This document shows positions 54,745-63,583 of a DNA stretch of 64,000 bases, in pieces. The notes below the pieces were generated by a model that saw nothing but the letters and a program-made list of their open reading frames with translations, was not told where the DNA came from and did no database searches. The position numbers were made by a program, and so were the translations under genes. The number at the start of each line of letters is the position of its first letter. Position 1 is the first letter of the stretch. Source of the DNA: Mucilaginibacter daejeonensis (GTDB lineage: Bacteria > Bacteroidota > Bacteroidia > Sphingobacteriales > Sphingobacteriaceae); the NCBI RefSeq assembly GCF_020783335.1, contig NZ_CP086068.1, positions 4,712,001 through 4,776,000 of the forward strand. Reading direction: 5' to 3'.

Positions 54745-57114
54745 ATGAGTATACTTCCGTTCGCCGATAACCCATTCGATCTGCATATCTCTTTTCACGT
54801 GCTTATTGAGCACCTGGAGAAAGTTGCGGCCGAACAGACCGGTTATGCCGCCGAACGGGCCGCCAGCTTACTGAAAGAGATCGAGCCCTATCCGCAGTTG
54901 CGCACCGGGCTAAGCGAGGTCGATCAGGTGAACGCGCATTTGCCGGTGATCGATAAGCTCCTGGCCGACCTTTTCCCGCCGGCATTGAGCCATAACGAGA
55001 TCAAGGCCGTTACCGTACCTTTCCAGCCCATCGTGATCAACCGTACCGAACGGTTAAAGAAGATCATGGAGGAGGCCGGACCAGACTTCGACCTTTCCAT
55101 CCGCGATTTTGATAAGCATCAATACTATGTGATGAGCAGCAGCCTGATCCTGAACGAGCTGTATCATACCAACATCGATCTGGGTAAGCCCATGTTCTTT
55201 GATATCCCGTCGGCCAATGGGATCATGAAGCATTACCGGATCTTGTATAACGCCGACTTTTTAGAGATCATCCCGACCGAGAAGGCCATACCGCTTACCG
55301 ACGACGATATCACCCTGCTCATCAATAACTACGATGACCTGGAGCTTTGGCAGAGCAAGTTCCCGCCGGGGAGTTATTTGCTGAAGGGCTTTGCGATCAT
55401 GAACCTTTTTGATGCCACGATCGAGAACGCGGTATCATCGCTTAAAGAGACGCTGCTGTCTGACATGCAGGACGTCAACATCGAGAGCGATTTTCAATCT
55501 ATATTCCGGTCCATATACCGCATACCCGACCTGCAGGTAGGGTTTACAGCGTTCGACTCCGAAGAGAACAAGTTCATGAGCCTGCGGCCCATACGCAAGA
55601 TCCACAGCTTTATGCTCAATAACAGCGATGCTGCGGTATGTACCGATATCTTAGGCCCTAAGTCGTACCAGACCATTATTGGCAAGAGCGGCTTTTTTGC
55701 CATTACCGATAGTCGCCAGTTCTTTTTAGAGCACCCCGACAGTGAGCTGGCCCATACCTTTTTAGAGCAGGGCATCCAAAGTTTTATTTTGGCGCCGGTG
55801 GTGAAGGACGATGTATTGCTGGGTGTACTGGAGCTGGCCTCGCCGCGGCCGCGTGAGCTGAACAGCGTGAACGCCCATAAGCTCGAGATCGTGATGCCGT
55901 TCATGGTGAGCACTATAGACCGTAAGATCACCAACCGGCAGAACCATATACAGGCCATCATCCAGAACGAGTATACCAGCTTGCACCCCAGCGTGCAGTG
56001 GAAGTTCAGGAAAGAGGTCGAAAAATACATGGAGCGCCGGGCCGATCAAAAGGACCACGAGCTTAAAGAGATCGTTTTTGAGGATGTGTACCCGCTGTAC
56101 GGCCAGATCGATATCAAAGGATCTACCGAGGTGCGTAACCGCAGTACCCAAAAGGACCTTACCCGGCAGCTAACGGCCCTGATCGGTATTTTGCGGCAGT
56201 TGCATGGTTCTGATGCGCATGCCTCCAGCTTTATGCAAAAATTGCTGGGCTACCGCACCGAGACCGAGGATTCCTCGCTACTGATGCGTACCGATACTGA
56301 GCAGCAGATCCAATACTTTATTGACAATAAGGTACACCCCCTGCTCGACCGTTTTGCCGATATACCTGAACACCAGGCCGATATTGCCCGCTACTACCGC
56401 GACCTGGATAAGCATACGGGCAGCTTCTACACCTTCCGCCGTAAGTATGATGCCACGGTATCGGGTATTAACCAAAAGATGGTGGCCTTGCTGGATGCCC
56501 GGCAGCAGGAAGCGCAGCAGCAGTTCCCGCATTATTATGAGCGGTTCAAGAGCGATGGAGTAGAGCACAACCTGTACATAGGTGCTTCTATTGCGCATAC
56601 ACGGGCCTTTTTGCCGGTGCATTTTCATAACCTGAGGCTTTGGCAACTGCGCACCCTTTGCGAGATGGAGCAAGAGCACCAGCGCATAAAAGGCACCTTT
56701 CCGTATACACTGGAGGTGACCACGCTGATCCTGGCCTACAGCAATACCCTATCCATCAGGTTCAGGATGGATGAGAAGCGTTTTGATGTGGATGGCACGT
56801 ATAATGCCCGGTTCGAGATCGTAAAGAAACGGATCGATAAGGCCCGGATCAAGGGCAGCCACGAGCGCATTACCCAACCCGGTAAGGTGACCATCGTGTA
56901 CGCTCACCCTAACGAGGAACGCGAATACCGCGGCCACATTGAACAGCTGCAAGCCCAGGGACTGTTAGGCCCGGGGGTTGAACACCTGGAGGTGGAGGAT
57001 CTGCAAAGCATATCAGGTTTAAAGGCCCTGCGCGTGGCTATTGTTCAGGCTGATGGGGTGGCCGCTACAGGTGTGCCCACCACCGCCCAACAGGTGAGTG
57101 CCGCCCTGAAGTGA
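54745..57114 (+). CDS. GAF-domain protein, unknown function
   Basis: This is a 789-residue soluble protein. A helical N-terminal part (about 1-240) is followed by a GAF domain around 255-395, with IQSFILAPVVKDDVLLGVLE LASPRPRELNSVNAHKLEIV typical of its second half. A conserved stretch VYPLYGQIDIKGSTEVRNRS lies near 449-468, and a long helical C-terminal region follows to the end. No output domain (kinase, cyclase, HTH) is evident. Homologues appear across Bacteroidota without a known role. It is transcribed alone, with the dispersed repeat right after it. Confidence 0.75.
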   Translation: MSILPFADNPFDLHISFHVLIEHLEKVAAEQTGYAAERAASLLKEIEPYPQLRTGLSEVDQVNAHLPVIDKLLADLFPPALSHNEIKAVTVPFQPIVINRTERLKKIMEEAGPDFDLSIRDFDKHQYYVMSSSLILNELYHTNIDLGKPMFFDIPSANGIMKHYRILYNADFLEIIPTEKAIPLTDDDITLLINNYDDLELWQSKFPPGSYLLKGFAIMNLFDATIENAVSSLKETLLSDMQDVNIESDFQSIFRSIYRIPDLQVGFTAFDSEENKFMSLRPIRKIHSFMLNNSDAAVCTDILGPKSYQTIIGKSGFFAITDSRQFFLEHPDSELAHTFLEQGIQSFILAPVVKDDVLLGVLELASPRPRELNSVNAHKLEIVMPFMVSTIDRKITNRQNHIQAIIQNEYTSLHPSVQWKFRKEVEKYMERRADQKDHELKEIVFEDVYPLYGQIDIKGSTEVRNRSTQKDLTRQLTALIGILRQLHGSDAHASSFMQKLLGYRTETEDSSLLMRTDTEQQIQYFIDNKVHPLLDRFADIPEHQADIARYYRDLDKHTGSFYTFRRKYDATVSGINQKMVALLDARQQEAQQQFPHYYERFKSDGVEHNLYIGASIAHTRAFLPVHFHNLRLWQLRTLCEMEQEHQRIKGTFPYTLEVTTLILAYSNTLSIRFRMDEKRFDVDGTYNARFEIVKKRIDKARIKGSHERITQPGKVTIVYAHPNEEREYRGHIEQLQAQGLLGPGVEHLEVEDLQSISGLKALRVAIVQADGVAATGVPTTAQQVSAALK

Positions 57115-57191
57115 TCATTATCAATTTGGTAAAACATGGCCGCATATGGCCCGGTTGGGGTGCGTAACCGACAGCCGGATACACAACTGCG

Positions 57192-57340
57192 GTGTTACAT
57201 ATGGGGCTTAAAGTGTTACATTTGGTGTTACATTCTTGTTTTTTGTTGAAATTTCTGGAAAAAGTTGGGTTTTTACGAATTTTGTAAAGCCTAAAAGTGG
57301 GGAAATTTGGGGAATTCTGTTACAGCCGTGTAACACTTTT
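57192..57340 (+). repeat. Dispersed repeat, fullest copy (GTGTTACAT family)
   Basis: Three GTGTTACAT units (57192, 57213, 57225) begin the element. An AT-rich centre with AAAGTTGGG and TTTTTACGAATTTTG follows, and it ends TTTGGGGAATTCTGTTACA (57306-57324), GCC, GTGTAACAC. The inverted TGTTACA/TGTAACA ends suggest a small palindromic mobile or structural element of about 150 bases. Left and right portions recur at 3301 and 8908. Confidence 0.75.
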
Positions 57341-57512
57341 GGATACACTAAGGTGCCATTTTTCAAGCGATGATAGCGCCGGTTGGTAATCTTGCCGGAT
57401 GACGGATCCCACGACCTTGACTTATTCACCCGGCCTTGCCCACCTGACCGACCTCAGCCGGGCAAGTCACTTAAAATATCACTACCTTGCCCTATACATT
57501 TACCAGCACACC

Positions 57513-57773
57513 ATGAGCAAACATAACACGATCGGCTTCTCGTACCGGGTGGAGGGCGTTACCCTGCAAAACACAGGCGAACAGCTGCGCACCACCACAC
57601 CATTTATTACGCACGACATCATTGAGGCCATTGACCAGCAACTCAAACCCCAGAACTACAAGGTAGACCCCTCCTCGTTACGCATCAAATACACCGACGA
57701 TCAGCTCTACATCGAAGGTTTTGCCGTAGAGAAACAGGAACCCAAAACCGTCGGTTTCCTGTCTGGCAGGTAG
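57513..57773 (+). CDS. Small conserved-looking hypothetical protein
   Basis: This is an 86-residue soluble protein starting MSKHNTIGFSYRVEGVTLQN, with THDIIEAIDQQLKPQNYKVD as a helix and RIKYTDDQLYIEGFAVEKQE as paired strands. It is an alternating strand-helix-strand unit of unknown family. ATG at 57513 is preferred to the longer frame from 57399, whose extension has no protein-like character. It has its own terminator. It is the last host-like gene before the AT-rich SIR2 gene. Confidence 0.6.
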   Translation: MSKHNTIGFSYRVEGVTLQNTGEQLRTTTPFITHDIIEAIDQQLKPQNYKVDPSSLRIKYTDDQLYIEGFAVEKQEPKTVGFLSGR

Positions 57774-57806
57774 GATTTGCTTGTTGACCTTTAAGTATGA
57801 AGTATA

Positions 57807-57842
57807 AAAGCCGCAAGATGGTCGATCATCTTGCGGCTTTTT
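57807..57842 (+). terminator. Terminator after the small hypothetical gene
   Basis: AAAGCCGCAAGATG and CATCTTGCGGCTTT form a 14-base-pair stem with a six-base loop and T tail. Confidence 0.9.
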
Positions 57843-57994
57843 GATTATGGGTGGATAGTCCAGGCGGCACGCGTGGACCGATAATGATACGAGATTAATT
57901 ATGAACCAAATTTGGCATTTGTTGTAACGGTTAATAAGTTTTTCATTAGGGCTAAATCAGCGTTGATTGCGATCAATATCAATTTATTTTTCTA

Positions 57995-58023
57995 TTGACG
58001 AATTATAGATATTACTATATTTA
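57995..58023 (+). promoter_or_regulatory. Candidate promoter of the SIR2-STAND gene
   Basis: TTGACG at 57995 with TATATTTA at 58016 (one mismatch to TAnnTTTG, 18 bases after TTG) lies 18 bases upstream of the ATG at 58042. The leader would be only about 10-15 bases. Confidence 0.45.
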
Positions 58024-58041
58024 TGAACTAACCTAAATCAC

Positions 58042-60426
58042 ATGAAAATTCTCACCACCCCTGAAGAAGTAGAATACTACGTAGAAAACAATTTAGCGAC
58101 TTATTATAAAAAAAGATCCCTGTTCCCTTTTTTTGGAGCTGGTTTTACAATGGGGGCTAAAACAATGAGAGGTGTAATTCCAGATGGCTCGACATGCGTG
58201 CAAATGATGAAAAATTTGATTGTAACACATAATCAAGATTTGCACGACGACCTAATACATATTTCAGATTTTGACAAAGTTGCGGGACTTTTCTATAGAG
58301 TCGTTCCTAAAGACGTAATCGCTGACTTCATATATGACAACTTTACGGGAGCCAAGCTTGACAAGGTTCGAGAGGAATTTATAAACTTAAGCTGGCCTTT
58401 TATATATACTCTAAACATCGACGATGCAATAGAACGTAATTCAAAATATCGAGCAATACTGCCAAATGTTCCACTGACAAAAAAATATCTTTCAGAGGTA
58501 ATATTCAAACTTCATGGCGATGCTATTGATGAAATTTCCTACATAAAACACACAGAAGGAATTATTTTTAGCAGACAGCAATACTTAAGGAGTATAATAA
58601 ATAACAAAGACTTATTAGACATATTCTTAGAAGATTACACTAGCGTAAATTTTATACTCATAGGTTGCAGTTTGGATAACGAGCTTGACTTAGAATTTAT
58701 ATTGGCCAATAATGATATTAAATCAAAAAAGGAAACTGACAAAATCTATTTGACCAGTCGTGTTCCATCCCCTATTAACAAACTCAAACTTGAAAGCTAT
58801 GGCATCAACATTTGCTTGGTAGTAGATGACTATTCTGGCTTTTACTCGCTTGTAAACGAAAAATTTAAAGACGTTGACATATCAACAAATGAGCCTTTTA
58901 AAAGGTATCAAGTTGATAAGTTGCTTAAGAACTCTAACAAGCAATTCAATATGAGAGCTTTGCTTGGGGAGCAGGAAATTAGAATTGAAAACAACACTAT
59001 TACTGTCCCTCAATTTTTTATTGATAGAGCCGTCCTTCCCCGTATCGCAAATCTACTTCTTAACGAGGATATAATATTCATAATAGGTAAACGTGTTTCG
59101 GGTAAAACTTTTTTACTTTACTCCATCGCTAACATTGTAAAAAACAAGAGTGTTTATCTTTTCCCTTCAAAGGTTTCTTTCGATTCTGACTATATCGATA
59201 AACTTTTAGAGCTACAAAACGTCATAGTAATGTTTGACACTGACACTTTAGCCGCTTTCGATATAGAAGACATTTACTATCGAATATCAGATTTCGTGGC
59301 AAGAAACATCTCATTTGTTTTCTGCATAAATAGTTCGGATCGATTAATGATAGCGGTACCTTACACCCGTGTTTTTAACAGAGAACTTATAGAGGTTGAT
59401 GCTTTTCTGTCATATGAAGAAGTAGGCTTAATTAACAAAAACCTATCAAGGTTTGGAATTGCCAATTTCAGATCAAGTGTAAATATTCTCAACAATATTA
59501 TTCATCATAAAGAGATTTACAGAAATTTAAATGCCGATTTAAACAGTATTAGCTCCGCGCTAGATTCCAAATTACTTACAATTTATATACTGTGCGCAAC
59601 CTTCGACAAAGTATACTCATCGTTGTTTAGGGCACTTCAGATTGATCAAGATAAACTCTCTTACGCGGTTAATCTTAGTAAAAGTGCAATAGAATTCGAA
59701 TACGATATAGAATTAATTGAGCAGGGGCAGCATTCAAGCTTTAAAGTCATAACCAACTCTAAGGTTTTCTTATTCTCTTTATTAGGTCATTACATATCAA
59801 ATCAAAAAAATGTTAATATAGCAGTTAGTACAATAGTGGATGTAGTAAAAAGATTGAAAACCTATGATAGATTCAAAACTTACTATAAGTCTATAATCGC
59901 TTTCGATTCATTAAATCAGATATTCTACAAACGATCAGGAGGAGCAGCCAACCTTATATTCTTAATCTATGGGAAGCTGGAAGAGCTATTATATATTGAT
60001 ACTCATTATTGGATGCAAAGAGCGAAGAGTATCTATTATTTGAAAAGAACAAATGTTCAGGAATTACTAACCGCTGCCGAATATGCAAAAAAACCTTACT
60101 TCGATTCAGCCGATCACTCTCGGATAAAAATCAATGCCAGCTTCCAAATAGCATTAATTTATATTAGGATAGTCATAACACAAAAGTTTAACAATCATCA
60201 AACTTTTACTGAAACAGTAAAGTGGGTTTGCATTGCACTTAAAGAAAATCTTCATAACAGTAAAGTGATTGAAAATTTAATTGAAGACGCTAAGAAGGGA
60301 AAGATGAATAACGACTATTATCAATTCGCAACGTTCGTTCTCGATAATCCTTCTATGCTATCACCCAACGACCGAGAAACTATATTATCCAAACTATTTA
60401 GCTCAAAAATTATTTCAAAGCAGTAA
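58042..60426 (+). CDS. SIR2 domain / P-loop NTPase (SIR2-STAND-like) putative anti-phage defence protein
   Basis: This is a 794-residue soluble protein. The N-terminal SIR2-like domain (about 1-275) shows the NAD-binding FPFFGAGFT (28-36), TLNIDDAIE (123-131, equivalent to TxNxDxLxE), KLHGD with the catalytic-type His158 (156-160) and ILIGCSLDNELDLEFI (205-220). The P-loop NTPase follows with Walker A GKRVSGKT (349-356) and Walker B-like VIVMFDTD (394-401). From about 480 the chain is helical, with tandem helix pairs such as RAKSIYYLKRTNVQELLTAA, resembling a STAND sensor. In known SIR2-STAND (Avs/DSR-type) defence proteins, phage sensing triggers NAD+ depletion and abortive infection. The gene is far richer in A+T (Ile, Asn, Lys codons) than its neighbours and stands alone. 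The exact class is inference. Confidence 0.85.
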   Translation: MKILTTPEEVEYYVENNLATYYKKRSLFPFFGAGFTMGAKTMRGVIPDGSTCVQMMKNLIVTHNQDLHDDLIHISDFDKVAGLFYRVVPKDVIADFIYDNFTGAKLDKVREEFINLSWPFIYTLNIDDAIERNSKYRAILPNVPLTKKYLSEVIFKLHGDAIDEISYIKHTEGIIFSRQQYLRSIINNKDLLDIFLEDYTSVNFILIGCSLDNELDLEFILANNDIKSKKETDKIYLTSRVPSPINKLKLESYGINICLVVDDYSGFYSLVNEKFKDVDISTNEPFKRYQVDKLLKNSNKQFNMRALLGEQEIRIENNTITVPQFFIDRAVLPRIANLLLNEDIIFIIGKRVSGKTFLLYSIANIVKNKSVYLFPSKVSFDSDYIDKLLELQNVIVMFDTDTLAAFDIEDIYYRISDFVARNISFVFCINSSDRLMIAVPYTRVFNRELIEVDAFLSYEEVGLINKNLSRFGIANFRSSVNILNNIIHHKEIYRNLNADLNSISSALDSKLLTIYILCATFDKVYSSLFRALQIDQDKLSYAVNLSKSAIEFEYDIELIEQGQHSSFKVITNSKVFLFSLLGHYISNQKNVNIAVSTIVDVVKRLKTYDRFKTYYKSIIAFDSLNQIFYKRSGGAANLIFLIYGKLEELLYIDTHYWMQRAKSIYYLKRTNVQELLTAAEYAKKPYFDSADHSRIKINASFQIALIYIRIVITQKFNNHQTFTETVKWVCIALKENLHNSKVIENLIEDAKKGKMNNDYYQFATFVLDNPSMLSPNDRETILSKLFSSKIISKQ

Positions 60427-60518
60427 CTTGTTGCAATTTGGAACAGCTTAGTGAAAGCTATATCTAACATATTTGAATTATAAGCAGGTTAAAACAAGTC
60501 ATAGTGTAATCCTTAAAA

Positions 60519-62123
60519 TTACTCCCACAGCACCGTGAACTTGAAGTCCAGGGGGTGGAGGTTGCGGATAAGTTCGTCGATGAATACCTGGCCCCATTTC
60601 ACGTAGAAAAGGCCAAAATTCTCGCTGCGTTCCTGCAGGCTGTTGTTGGGGAATATCTCGGCCTTTACGGCTTCGAGCTGGCGCAGGTGGGTGGCGTGGT
60701 TACGCTTTTCGGCCTTGGTAAGCTTGGTCTCCAGGTTATCGATCGCGTGCTTTAACCGGGCCTGCACGGCCTCGGCCGATGGGCCTAACGTAGGGTCTAT
60801 CTTATGGGCACGCAATTTCAGTTTCTCGAACACACATTGCAGCTCGCGCCATTCCTCTTTAAGGGTAAGGTCGTGCTGGCTGTGCTTATGTACCCACTGG
60901 TTCTTCAGCGTGTCAACATTTTCAAATAACTGGGCGGTGCTCAGTCCCATTTTTTGGGCCTTGGCGGCGCTTTCCTGGCGGATCAGCAGGGCCGAGTTAC
61001 GCAGTATCAGTATAGGGAAGGTAACGTTATAATGGTCAAAATTGGCTTTCAGTTGCAGCCAGTACACCAGCTCGGCACCGCCGCCTATGTAGGCCAGGTT
61101 GGGTAAAATGTATTCCTGGTACAGCGGGCGCATCACCACGTTGGGGCTAAAGCGCTCGGGGTGGTCGGCTATCTCCTGCTCCAGTTGGGCGCGGGTAAAG
61201 CGGATGTCGGTATTCAGTACGATAAAATCATCACCTTCCTGCACGATCCGCTCGCGCAGCTCATCGGTCAGGTAAAAAAAGTTGATCTCGCGCGGGTTCA
61301 CCTGGGTATGAACGCCAAGCTTTTGCAGCAGGGCATTGCTTTCGGTAATGTGCTTAAAGCTGTGCTGGCCGGTCACATCCTCAGTAATAATGCGGCTAAA
61401 ATGCTTTTTCAACCGGGCATCATCGGCATCAATGATCACCAAGCCGTAACGGCCAAAAAGCGCGTTCACGAGGTAGCGCATGGCATCGGCCAGGTTATCG
61501 TGCTGCCCGTAGGCCGTTTCCACGATCTGGGCCAGTTCGGTGGCATGGCCTTCCAAACCTAAAATGCCCTTGTACTGGTTCAAGCACTCCCTAAAGGTTC
61601 GGATATTCAAACGGCCGGTGGCGCCGCTTACCTGCTCGTTCCACTGGATCTTTTTATGACCGATGTTGGTATAGTTGATCTCGGCAAAGTCATGGTCCTC
61701 AGAGGCCATCCAGTACACGGGCACAAAGTCCTTATCGGGGAAGGCATCCTTTAGCTGGCCACACAGTTTAATGGCCGATACGATCTTGTATAAAAAATAA
61801 AGCGGACCGGTAAATACGTTCAACTGGTGCCCGGTGGTGATGGTGAACGCATTATGGTTACGCAGCAGCTCGATATTGGCCTTTACCATGGGCCAGTACG
61901 GTACCTCATTAGTACCGCCGGTACGCTCGTACTGCTCGGTAAGCACGGTGGCCAGCAGTTGCCTGTCGGCCGTTACCTGCTCCTGCTCCAGCAACTGGTG
62001 AAACCCCTTCAGATCTGGACGGTAGCTGTAAAATGAGCGTAGCTCGGGTACATCCTCCAGGTAATCAATGACCGTTCTGGAAAAAAAACCGGTGCTTTTA
62101 TAGTCGATACAGGTAGCGTCCAT
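60519..62123 (-). CDS. bshC: Bacillithiol biosynthesis cysteine-adding enzyme
   Basis: This enzyme adds cysteine to GlcN-malate in the last step of bacillithiol synthesis. The 534-residue protein shows the family features ITTGHQLNVFTGPLYFLYKI, PVYWMASEDHDFAEINY, IDADDARLKKHF and PNLAYIGGGAELVYWLQLKA, plus a long coiled coil near 430-500. It lies next to rimO on the minus strand with 46 bases between. Bacillithiol use in Bacteroidota is established. Confidence 0.95.
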   Translation of the reverse strand: MDATCIDYKSTGFFSRTVIDYLEDVPELRSFYSYRPDLKGFHQLLEQEQVTADRQLLATVLTEQYERTGGTNEVPYWPMVKANIELLRNHNAFTITTGHQLNVFTGPLYFLYKIVSAIKLCGQLKDAFPDKDFVPVYWMASEDHDFAEINYTNIGHKKIQWNEQVSGATGRLNIRTFRECLNQYKGILGLEGHATELAQIVETAYGQHDNLADAMRYLVNALFGRYGLVIIDADDARLKKHFSRIITEDVTGQHSFKHITESNALLQKLGVHTQVNPREINFFYLTDELRERIVQEGDDFIVLNTDIRFTRAQLEQEIADHPERFSPNVVMRPLYQEYILPNLAYIGGGAELVYWLQLKANFDHYNVTFPILILRNSALLIRQESAAKAQKMGLSTAQLFENVDTLKNQWVHKHSQHDLTLKEEWRELQCVFEKLKLRAHKIDPTLGPSAEAVQARLKHAIDNLETKLTKAEKRNHATHLRQLEAVKAEIFPNNSLQERSENFGLFYVKWGQVFIDELIRNLHPLDFKFTVLWE

Positions 62124-62169
62124 GTTCCAAATGTAAAAGCATTATTGAAAACGCTTCGGGGTGTTGCTA

Positions 62170-63504
62170 TTATTTTACGATCTGTCCATAAAGGTCAAAG
62201 TCCTCGGCGCTATCTACCTTTACGTTCACAAAACTGCCAATGGTGGCATATTGTTGGGTAGCATCGATCAAAACCTCGTTATCCACCTCGGGCGAGTCAT
62301 ATTCGGTACGGCCGGTAATGTACCCGTTATCGATCTTATCGATCAGTACCTTGAACGTCTGGCCGATCTTTTCCTGGTTCTTTTCGTACGATATGCCCTG
62401 CTGCAGTTCCATAATGGCATCCACGCGGTCCTGTTTCACTTCCTCGGGCACATCATCAACAAGCGTATGCGCGTGGGTCTTTTCCTCGTGCGAGTAAGTG
62501 AAGCAGCCCAAACGATCAAAGCGGGTCTCTTCCACCCAGTCATACATCTCGTTAAAGTCGGCCTCGGTCTCGCCCGGGTAACCGGTGATCAGCGTGGTAC
62601 GCATGGCAATGTTAGGCACCTTATCGCGTATGGCGTTCACCAGGTCAATGGTCTTTTGCTTGGTGGTACCACGGCGCATCGATTTGAGCATATCATCGCT
62701 GATGTGCTGCAACGGCATATCGAGGTATTTGCAAATGTTGCTGCGCTCGTTCATGGCGTCCAGTATCTCCATCGGGAAACCCGAAGGGTAGGCATACTGC
62801 AAGCGGATCCATTCGATGCCGTCCACATCGCTCAGGCGGCGCATCAGCTCGTCAAGGTTACGTTTGCCATACAGATCCAACCCGTAGTAGGTAAGATCCT
62901 GCGCGATCAGGATCAGCTCCTTGGTGCCCTGTTTGGCCAGGCTTTTGGCCTGATCCACCAGCTGCTCCATAGGCGTGCTCACGTGTTTGCCCCGCATGAG
63001 CGGTATGGCGCAAAATGAGCAGGGGCGGTTACAGCCCTCGGCGATCTTGAAGTATGCAAAGTGCGATGGGGTGGTGAGCAAACGCTCGCCCAGTAATTCG
63101 TATTTATAATTGGCGCCGATGCTTTGCAGCACGTTCTGCAACTCGTTAGTGCCAAAGTAAGCGTCAACGTTAGGTATCTCGGCCTGCAATTCGGGTTTGT
63201 AGCGTTCAGACAGGCAGCCCATCACGATCACATTGCCCACCTTGCCCTGCTCCTTCAGCTCGCTGTACTGCAATATGGTATCGATGGATTCCTGCTTGGC
63301 GTTATCGATAAAGCCGCAGGTATTGATCACCACGATATCATTACTGTTCACGTTGCCGGCCTCGTGCACCACGTCAAATTGGTTGCCTTTGAGCTGGCCC
63401 ATCAGTACCTCAGAGTCGTAAATATTTTTGGAGCAGCCAAGGGTCACCACGTTAACGCGGGGTTTGGCCATGATCAGGGGCTTTTTAATGGTCTTTGTAT
63501 TCAT
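62170..63504 (-). CDS. rimO: Ribosomal protein S12 methylthiotransferase
   Basis: This radical-SAM enzyme adds a methylthio group to Asp88 of ribosomal protein S12. The 444-residue protein has the N-terminal methylthiotransferase domain (VVTLGCSKNIYDSEVLMGQL), the radical-SAM cluster motif EGCNRPCSFCAIPLMRGKHV (CxxxCxxC; about 153-172) and a C-terminal TRAM domain (KIDNGYITGRTEYDSPEVDN). ATGs at 63504 and 63471 are both possible; the longer form is listed because homologues carry a short basic leader. Confidence 0.95.
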   Translation of the reverse strand: MNTKTIKKPLIMAKPRVNVVTLGCSKNIYDSEVLMGQLKGNQFDVVHEAGNVNSNDIVVINTCGFIDNAKQESIDTILQYSELKEQGKVGNVIVMGCLSERYKPELQAEIPNVDAYFGTNELQNVLQSIGANYKYELLGERLLTTPSHFAYFKIAEGCNRPCSFCAIPLMRGKHVSTPMEQLVDQAKSLAKQGTKELILIAQDLTYYGLDLYGKRNLDELMRRLSDVDGIEWIRLQYAYPSGFPMEILDAMNERSNICKYLDMPLQHISDDMLKSMRRGTTKQKTIDLVNAIRDKVPNIAMRTTLITGYPGETEADFNEMYDWVEETRFDRLGCFTYSHEEKTHAHTLVDDVPEEVKQDRVDAIMELQQGISYEKNQEKIGQTFKVLIDKIDNGYITGRTEYDSPEVDNEVLIDATQQYATIGSFVNVKVDSAEDFDLYGQIVK

Positions 63505-63583
63505 TGCTGTCTTTATTCACGCTGCACCGGCAGGCTGGCTGCCTTATCGTTCTTGCACGCTTAACTTTATAGTACTTGATAGT

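Noticed and set aside
56086..56160. IDIKGST in the GAF protein as a class III nucleotide cyclase metal site
   Set aside because: The first cyclase motif is suggestive, but no second Asp, Lys/Asp specificity pair or transition-state Asn/Arg follow at the expected spacing.
57399..57512. N-terminal extension of the small hypothetical protein
   Set aside because: The extra 38 residues have no conserved look and begin close to the repeat; ATG at 57513 is more plausible.
62161..63018. 285-codon open frame on the plus strand
   Set aside because: It is the antisense shadow of rimO; composition is dictated by the complementary codons.
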